Shown piece after piece: positions 60,728 through 64,000 of a stretch of 64,000 bases of DNA. Below the pieces are notes generated by a model. That model was not told where the DNA came from, did not search any database, and worked only from the letters and a program-made list of their open reading frames with translations. The number at the start of each line of letters is the position of its first letter. Position 1 is the stretch's first letter. The translations under genes were made by a program, and so were the position numbers. This stretch comes from JAIBAC01 sp046331095 (lineage in GTDB: Bacteria; Actinomycetota; Acidimicrobiia; UBA2766), in contig JAXLRM010000004.1 in assembly GCA_046331095.1 (NCBI GenBank), forward strand, positions 62,001 through 126,000, given 5' to 3'.

Positions 60728-60970
60728 GTGAACAGAAGTCCTCATGGTGGGGTCCGACTCGCAAGCCAGATGACGCACCGAGACCAAGAGCGGGACGCAC
60801 GCATGGTGGAGGAGTCCGCGGCCCGCCTCGAGGTCGAGTTTCCCAGCGTCAGCCCCGACGTGATTCGAGAGTTGCTCGAGTCGAGCCTCGCCAGGACGAC
60901 GGACGCGCGCGTACAGCACTTCCGGTTGGTGCTGGCAGAGCGCGAGGTGCGCGAGCAGCTCGAGAGATGA
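60728..60970 (+). CDS. three-helix-bundle dimerization-domain protein
   Basis: An 80-residue (GTG 60728) or 66-residue (ATG 60770) helical protein: ESAARLEVEFPSVSPDVIRE, LLESSLARTTDARVQHFRL, VLAEREVREQLER. The pattern matches small actinobacterial three-helix-bundle dimerization proteins of unknown role. The leaderless -10 box favours GTG 60728. Its stop overlaps an ATG of the HdeD-like gene (ATGA at 60967), so they form an operon. Confidence 0.75.
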   Translation: MNRSPHGGVRLASQMTHRDQERDARMVEESAARLEVEFPSVSPDVIRELLESSLARTTDARVQHFRLVLAEREVREQLER

Positions 60971-60984
60971 CAGAAGGAAGAGGC

Positions 60985-61575
60985 ATGGAGTCGATGACCG
61001 AAGCCGAGTTGGCCGAAGCCGACCGCCAACTGACCAAGGCCTGGTGGTTGTTCCTCGTCACCGGTATCGCGTGGGTGATCGTCGCCTGCGTCGTGCTCGC
61101 GTGGAAGCCCGGTAGTGCGGCGCTCATCGGCTACATGACCGGCTTCGTGCTCATCCTCGCCGGAGTCAACGAGTTCGTGGCGATCGGGTTCGCAGCGTCG
61201 TGGAAGTGGCTCCACGGTGTGCTCGGCGGCCTGTTCGTCGTTGCCGGGATCCTGGCGGTGCTGGCGCCGTTCCAGACCTTCGGCATCCTCGCGTTGCTGA
61301 TCGGCTGGTACCTGCTGCTCAAGGGTTTCGCGGACGTCATCTTCAGCATCGTCGAGCGCGACGTGCTGAGCCTGTGGGGGCTGCTCCTCGCCGCGGGGAT
61401 CGTCGAGATGGTGATCGGGGTCTGGGCCATCGGGTATCCGGGCCGTTCCGCGTGGCTCCTCATCGTGTGGGTCGGCATCGGCGCCCTCATCCGAGGTGTC
61501 ACCGAGATCATCCTGGCGTTCAAGCTGCGCGGCGGGCGCAACCGGCCGCCCTCCGCGCCGGTCGCGATCGCATGA
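60985..61575 (+). CDS. HdeD-family six-helix membrane protein
   Basis: A 196-residue membrane protein with six hydrophobic helices: LFLVTGIAWVIVACVVLAW, ALIGYMTGFVLILAGVNEFVAIG, GVLGGLFVVAGILAVLAPF, FGILALLIGWYLLLKGFADV, WGLLLAAGIVEMVIGVWAI and WLLIVWVGIGALIRGVTEIIL. It matches the HdeD/DUF308 family, linked to acid resistance in enterics. AGGAAGAGG precedes ATG 60985; ATG 60967, overlapping the previous stop, is the alternative. Role here unproven. Confidence 0.87.
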   Translation: MESMTEAELAEADRQLTKAWWLFLVTGIAWVIVACVVLAWKPGSAALIGYMTGFVLILAGVNEFVAIGFAASWKWLHGVLGGLFVVAGILAVLAPFQTFGILALLIGWYLLLKGFADVIFSIVERDVLSLWGLLLAAGIVEMVIGVWAIGYPGRSAWLLIVWVGIGALIRGVTEIILAFKLRGGRNRPPSAPVAIA

Positions 61576-61603
61576 CCCGTCCCCTGACGAGCCAAGGACC
61601 ACG

Positions 61604-62023
61604 ATGACCAGGAACAAGCTCACGATCACGTCGATCGCGGCCGTCACGGCCCTCGCACTGGTGGTAGGCGGCTGCAGCCAGCGCTATTCCGCCGAAAGAG
61701 ACGGCAAGAAGCTCGGCGAAGCGGTCTGCGACCTGCGCAAGGCCACCACCAAAGAAGACGCCCAGAAGGCGCTGGACGACATCGACAACCAGCTCGACGA
61801 CCTCGGCAACAAGCACGCCTTGTTCACCGCCGAGGACCGCCGCGACGTGCAGAACAACCTCGCCGATCTGCACGAACACGCCATCCAGGGCAACACAGCG
61901 CTGATGCAACAGGACCTCGTGGTGCTCGAGCGCAGCATCAAGAACATCGCAAACGATTCCAACGAGGTTTCCCGGGCGGCGTGGGAAGGGGCGCTCGAAG
62001 GCATGGCCGACTGCACCCAGTAG
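61604..62023 (+). CDS. small secreted lipoprotein of unknown function
   Basis: A 139-residue protein with a lipoprotein signal: RNKLTITSIAAVTALALVVGGC, where LVVGGC is a lipobox and the Cys (residue 25) would be lipidated. The mature part is helical and charged (EDAQKALDDIDNQLDDLGNK, LADLHEHAIQGNTALMQQDL) with Cys residues near both ends (AVCDL and ADCTQ) that may form a disulfide. AAGGA lies upstream of the ATG. It follows the HdeD-like gene by 28 nt. Confidence 0.8.
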   Translation: MTRNKLTITSIAAVTALALVVGGCSQRYSAERDGKKLGEAVCDLRKATTKEDAQKALDDIDNQLDDLGNKHALFTAEDRRDVQNNLADLHEHAIQGNTALMQQDLVVLERSIKNIANDSNEVSRAAWEGALEGMADCTQ

Positions 62024-62175
62024 CACCTCCACGGCCCCGGACGGTTGACTGCCGTCCAGCCCCGCCGGCTGCGGCGGGAGCTACCTTCGAGCGGCGAGAC
62101 CACGAGCGATGTCCGAACGCCTCGGTGACCGCCGTGCGGCGTGGCCCGCTCCGAGATCCAGAGGTGGTGACCGCA

Positions 62176-62487
62176 ATGGGGGACCAGCCTGATCCCGAGA
62201 CCGACGATCAACCCGAGCAGGGCCCACACCCGAACGCGGCGCCGGCCGGTCCCTATCCAGGCCGACTCGACGAGCGGCTCCTCACCCCACGGGCACCGCT
62301 GCCACCGGGGGCGGGGGTGCGGGTGCTGCCGGTCGCGGTGGATCCCGTCCTGGGGTCGTCGGCTCCGCCCACTTGGGCACCGGACCCCACCGGCCGCCAC
62401 CAGTGGCGCTGGTGGGGCGGACTCGCGTGGACCGAGCACGTGGCCGACGACGGCGTGGCGGCGCTGGATCCGCTCGAGCCGGGTTGA
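62176..62487 (+). CDS. DUF2510-domain protein
   Basis: A 103-residue proline-rich protein whose C-terminal half is a DUF2510 unit: PTWAPDPTGRHQWRWWGGLAWTEHVADDG, with the family pattern WxxDPxGRHxxRWWxGxxWTxxV. Such units sit at the N-terminus of many actinobacterial membrane proteins; here it stands alone near the C-terminus. GAGGTGGTG precedes ATG 62176; GTG 62164 or 62167 are alternatives. The 152-bp gap before it holds nothing recognisable. Confidence 0.7.
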   Translation: MGDQPDPETDDQPEQGPHPNAAPAGPYPGRLDERLLTPRAPLPPGAGVRVLPVAVDPVLGSSAPPTWAPDPTGRHQWRWWGGLAWTEHVADDGVAALDPLEPG

Positions 62488-62513
62488 CGCCCGAATCGGA
62501 GGCTTCGCTCCGG

Positions 62514-62542
62514 TTCGATGTGAACACGTGTGTTCGTTAGAT
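62514..62542 (+). promoter_or_regulatory. promoter with palindrome in the spacer upstream of the DUF6325 gene
   Basis: TTCGAT (62514-62519), 17 nt, TTAGAT (62537-62542). The spacer holds GAACAC, GT, GTGTTC (62522-62535), a perfect 6-bp dyad suited to a repressor or stress regulator. A ribosome site, GAGAGGGAACAG, precedes the ATG at 62576. Confidence 0.5.
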
Positions 62543-62575
62543 TTCGGCTGCTGATCTCATGGAGAGGGAACAGGT

Positions 62576-63016
62576 ATGGACGTTGCCGACGTGACCGGAC
62601 CGATCGACTTCCTGTTGTTGGAGTTCGATCCCGCCAAGACCGACGGTTCCGTTGCCGCGGCACTGGGAGACCTCGTCGATCGCGGCATCGTGGCCCTCTA
62701 CGACTTCCTCGTCGTGGTCAAGGCCGAGGACGGCAGCGTCGCCGCGGTCGACATCGGCCCCGACGAGCTCGGGGGCTTCAGCGTCTTCGTAGGTGCACGC
62801 TCGGGGCTCATGGGCGACGACGACATCGCCGAGGCAGGCAAGGCGCTCGAGCCGGGGCGCGCCGCCGCACTGTTGGTGTACGAGAACACGTGGGCGATCC
62901 CGTTCATCGCCGCGGCCCGTGGCGCCGATGCCGAGGTCGTGGCGACCGCCCGCATCCCGTCCGATGTGGTGATGGCGGTCCTCGATGTCCTCGAGGCCGC
63001 CGACGAGACGAACTGA
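62576..63016 (+). CDS. DUF6325 family protein
   Basis: A 146-residue protein: GPIDFLLLEFDPAKTDGSVA, LGDLVDRGIVALYDFLVVVK, LLVYENTWAIPFIAAARGAD. The outline matches the DUF6325 family, related to DUF1269-type membrane-stress proteins, with a conserved ENxWA segment. Function unknown. It lies 13 nt upstream of the SHOCT gene, a pairing that is common in actinobacteria, so the two probably work together in an envelope or stress response. Confidence 0.8.
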   Translation: MDVADVTGPIDFLLLEFDPAKTDGSVAAALGDLVDRGIVALYDFLVVVKAEDGSVAAVDIGPDELGGFSVFVGARSGLMGDDDIAEAGKALEPGRAAALLVYENTWAIPFIAAARGADAEVVATARIPSDVVMAVLDVLEAADETN

Positions 63017-63029
63017 CAGGAGGACGACC

Positions 63030-63341
63030 ATGCCCGGATTGCTCAGAGGAATTGCCCGCACTGCGGTCGTGGCCGGTACGGCATCGGCGGTCAGCGGGCG
63101 GGTGCAGCGCCGCCAAGCGGAGAAGTTCGCCGACCGGGACGCGCAGATCTATGCGGACCGCCAGCAGGCCTACGCGCAGCAGGCCGCCCCCGCGTACCCA
63201 CCGCCTGCAGCAGCGCCGGCACCGGCCCCGGCGCCCCAGACGGACGTGATCGACCAACTCCAGAAGCTGGGCGAGCTCCACTCCCAGGGCATCCTCACGG
63301 ACGAGGAGTTCGCGGCCCAGAAGGCCAAGCTCCTCGCCTAG
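63030..63341 (+). CDS. SHOCT-domain protein
   Basis: A 103-residue protein. A basic, helical N-terminus (MPGLLRGIARTAVVAGTASA, then RVQRRQAEKF) is followed by a Pro/Ala linker and a C-terminal SHOCT domain, DVIDQLQKLGELHSQGILTD then EEFAAQKAKLLA. SHOCT domains bind other proteins or oligomerise. GACAGGAGG lies 7 nt before ATG 63030. Co-transcribed with the DUF6325 gene. Confidence 0.85.
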   Translation: MPGLLRGIARTAVVAGTASAVSGRVQRRQAEKFADRDAQIYADRQQAYAQQAAPAYPPPAAAPAPAPAPQTDVIDQLQKLGELHSQGILTDEEFAAQKAKLLA

Positions 63342-63364
63342 TCGCCGGCCGGCTGCCAGCCGGG

Positions 63365-64000
63365 TCAGGGCCTGGTGGTGGCGACCGGACGCGTCGTGGT
63401 CGTAGTCGTGGTCGTCGTCGTCGGCGCGCTGGTCGCCGCGGTCGTCTCCGGCGGCGTGCCGGCGGGCCGGTACAGCAGCGCCGCCAGCGTCGCCGGGTCG
63501 ATCGTGCCCGTGGGCGGCAGGTTCTGGGCGTTCTGGTAGGCGACGACGGCGTCCTCGAGCGCGGGGCTCCACTTGCCGTCGATGGGGCCGCTGTAGAAGC
63601 CGGCGGCGGTCAGCGCGCCCTGGAGGGCCGCGACGTTCAACGCCTGCTGCTGCGCGTGCGCCCCGAGGGCGTCGGACAGAGCCCGTTCGGTGGCGGGATC
63701 GACGACGCCGGTCTCGGGTAGCCCCGCCGACGCCTGCAGCGACTTCACAGCAGTCACGGTGAGCGGGCCGTAGATCCCGTCGACCGCCCCCGTGTAGAAG
63801 CCGAGAGTCGCGAGATCCTGTTGCAGCCCGGTCACGTAGTCGTTGACCGCCTTCTGGCCGGCGGCACTGCCGGGCAGGCAACCGGCGTCCACGAACAGCG
63901 CCACGTACGCCTGCTCGACGCCGAACGCGGCGCTCGCCAGTTCGGCGGTCGCAGCGCGCAAGGTCGTGCCGGGGGTGACGCCCGCCACCGCCGCCGTCCA
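63365..64000 (-). CDS. peptidoglycan-binding protein (N-terminus outside window)
   Basis: The frame is open to the right edge, so the start is not seen. Two PG_binding_1 units are visible: YVTGLQQDLATLGFYTGAVD, GIYGPLTVTAVKSLQASAGL and AALQGALTAAGFYSGPIDGK, WSPALEDAVVAYQNAQNLPP. The C-terminus is a low-complexity Thr-rich tail (TSAPTTTTTTTTTTRP). Such tails are often surface-exposed linkers. The protein probably binds cell-wall peptidoglycan; whether an enzymatic domain precedes cannot be judged. Confidence 0.85.
   Translation of the reverse strand, partial: WTAAVAGVTPGTTLRAATAELASAAFGVEQAYVALFVDAGCLPGSAAGQKAVNDYVTGLQQDLATLGFYTGAVDGIYGPLTVTAVKSLQASAGLPETGVVDPATERALSDALGAHAQQQALNVAALQGALTAAGFYSGPIDGKWSPALEDAVVAYQNAQNLPPTGTIDPATLAALLYRPAGTPPETTAATSAPTTTTTTTTTTRPVATTRP

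Overview
The window is very GC-rich DNA, densely packed with short intergenic gaps and GTG/ATG starts. It looks like an actinobacterial chromosome, perhaps an Acidimicrobiia-type lineage. The pointers are a SARP/AfsR-type regulator, many acyl-CoA dehydrogenases, an F420/FMN split-barrel oxidoreductase, a three-helix-bundle protein, DUF6325 and SHOCT proteins, and many -10-like boxes only 6-8 nt from a start codon (leaderless mRNAs). The lineage call is inference. I saw no rRNA, tRNA, CRISPR array, transposase or phage gene.

Layout. 1-5.7 kb: a tightly overlapping minus-strand operon (three acyl-CoA dehydrogenases, a zinc alcohol dehydrogenase, an enoyl-CoA hydratase, an amidohydrolase) for acyl-CoA catabolism, with a promoter/operator at 5706-5740. 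5.8-6.4 kb: VapBC-type toxin-antitoxin pair. 6.4-13.9 kb: a ScyD-like secreted propeller, a DHA2-type MFS exporter, a PrmC-like methyltransferase, a nitronate monooxygenase, a hemerythrin and a lower-GC secreted CHAP-like protein. This stretch also holds gene debris: an AhpD-type N-terminus fused in frame to a copy of the MFS C-terminus, a 49-bp copy of the end of the UvrA-like gene, and a truncated VOC gene. 13.9-17.5 kb: a short UvrA-like protein and a fourth acyl-CoA dehydrogenase.

17.7-34.2 kb: a 4,248-residue predicted secreted protein with repeated N-terminal beta modules, two Calx-beta-like domains, an EF-hand-like loop and a long beta-repeat C-terminal half. It is divergent from a SARP-AAA-TPR regulator. 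Between them lies a direct repeat with 11-bp period, 8 bp from a -10-like box, which is the geometry known for SARP sites. This is the most unusual locus here.

34.2-50.6 kb: a doubled YihY-like membrane protein, small lipid/heme-binding-fold proteins and hydrolases, a NarL-type two-component system, an arsenic cluster (arsC, arsR, arsI, acr3) with a divergent operator, a phosphotransferase, a GH32 beta-fructosidase, an enoyl-CoA hydratase and a 963-residue SEC-C protein. 50.6-55.4 kb: a phytoene-desaturase-like flavoprotein, a frameshifted split-barrel oxidoreductase, a fifth acyl-CoA dehydrogenase, a transglutaminase-like protein, an RHH/MazF pair with an operator over its start codon, and a Phd antitoxin remnant. 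55.4-58.4 kb: a CsoR-controlled copper operon (copZ, a 50-residue membrane peptide, copA, csoR). 58.4-64 kb: an HSL-type esterase and a TetR regulator converging on a 300-bp repeat cluster, then a run of small envelope/stress proteins and a peptidoglycan-binding protein cut by the window end.

A dispersed palindromic repeat recurs at 42.8, 43.9 and 59.6 kb.
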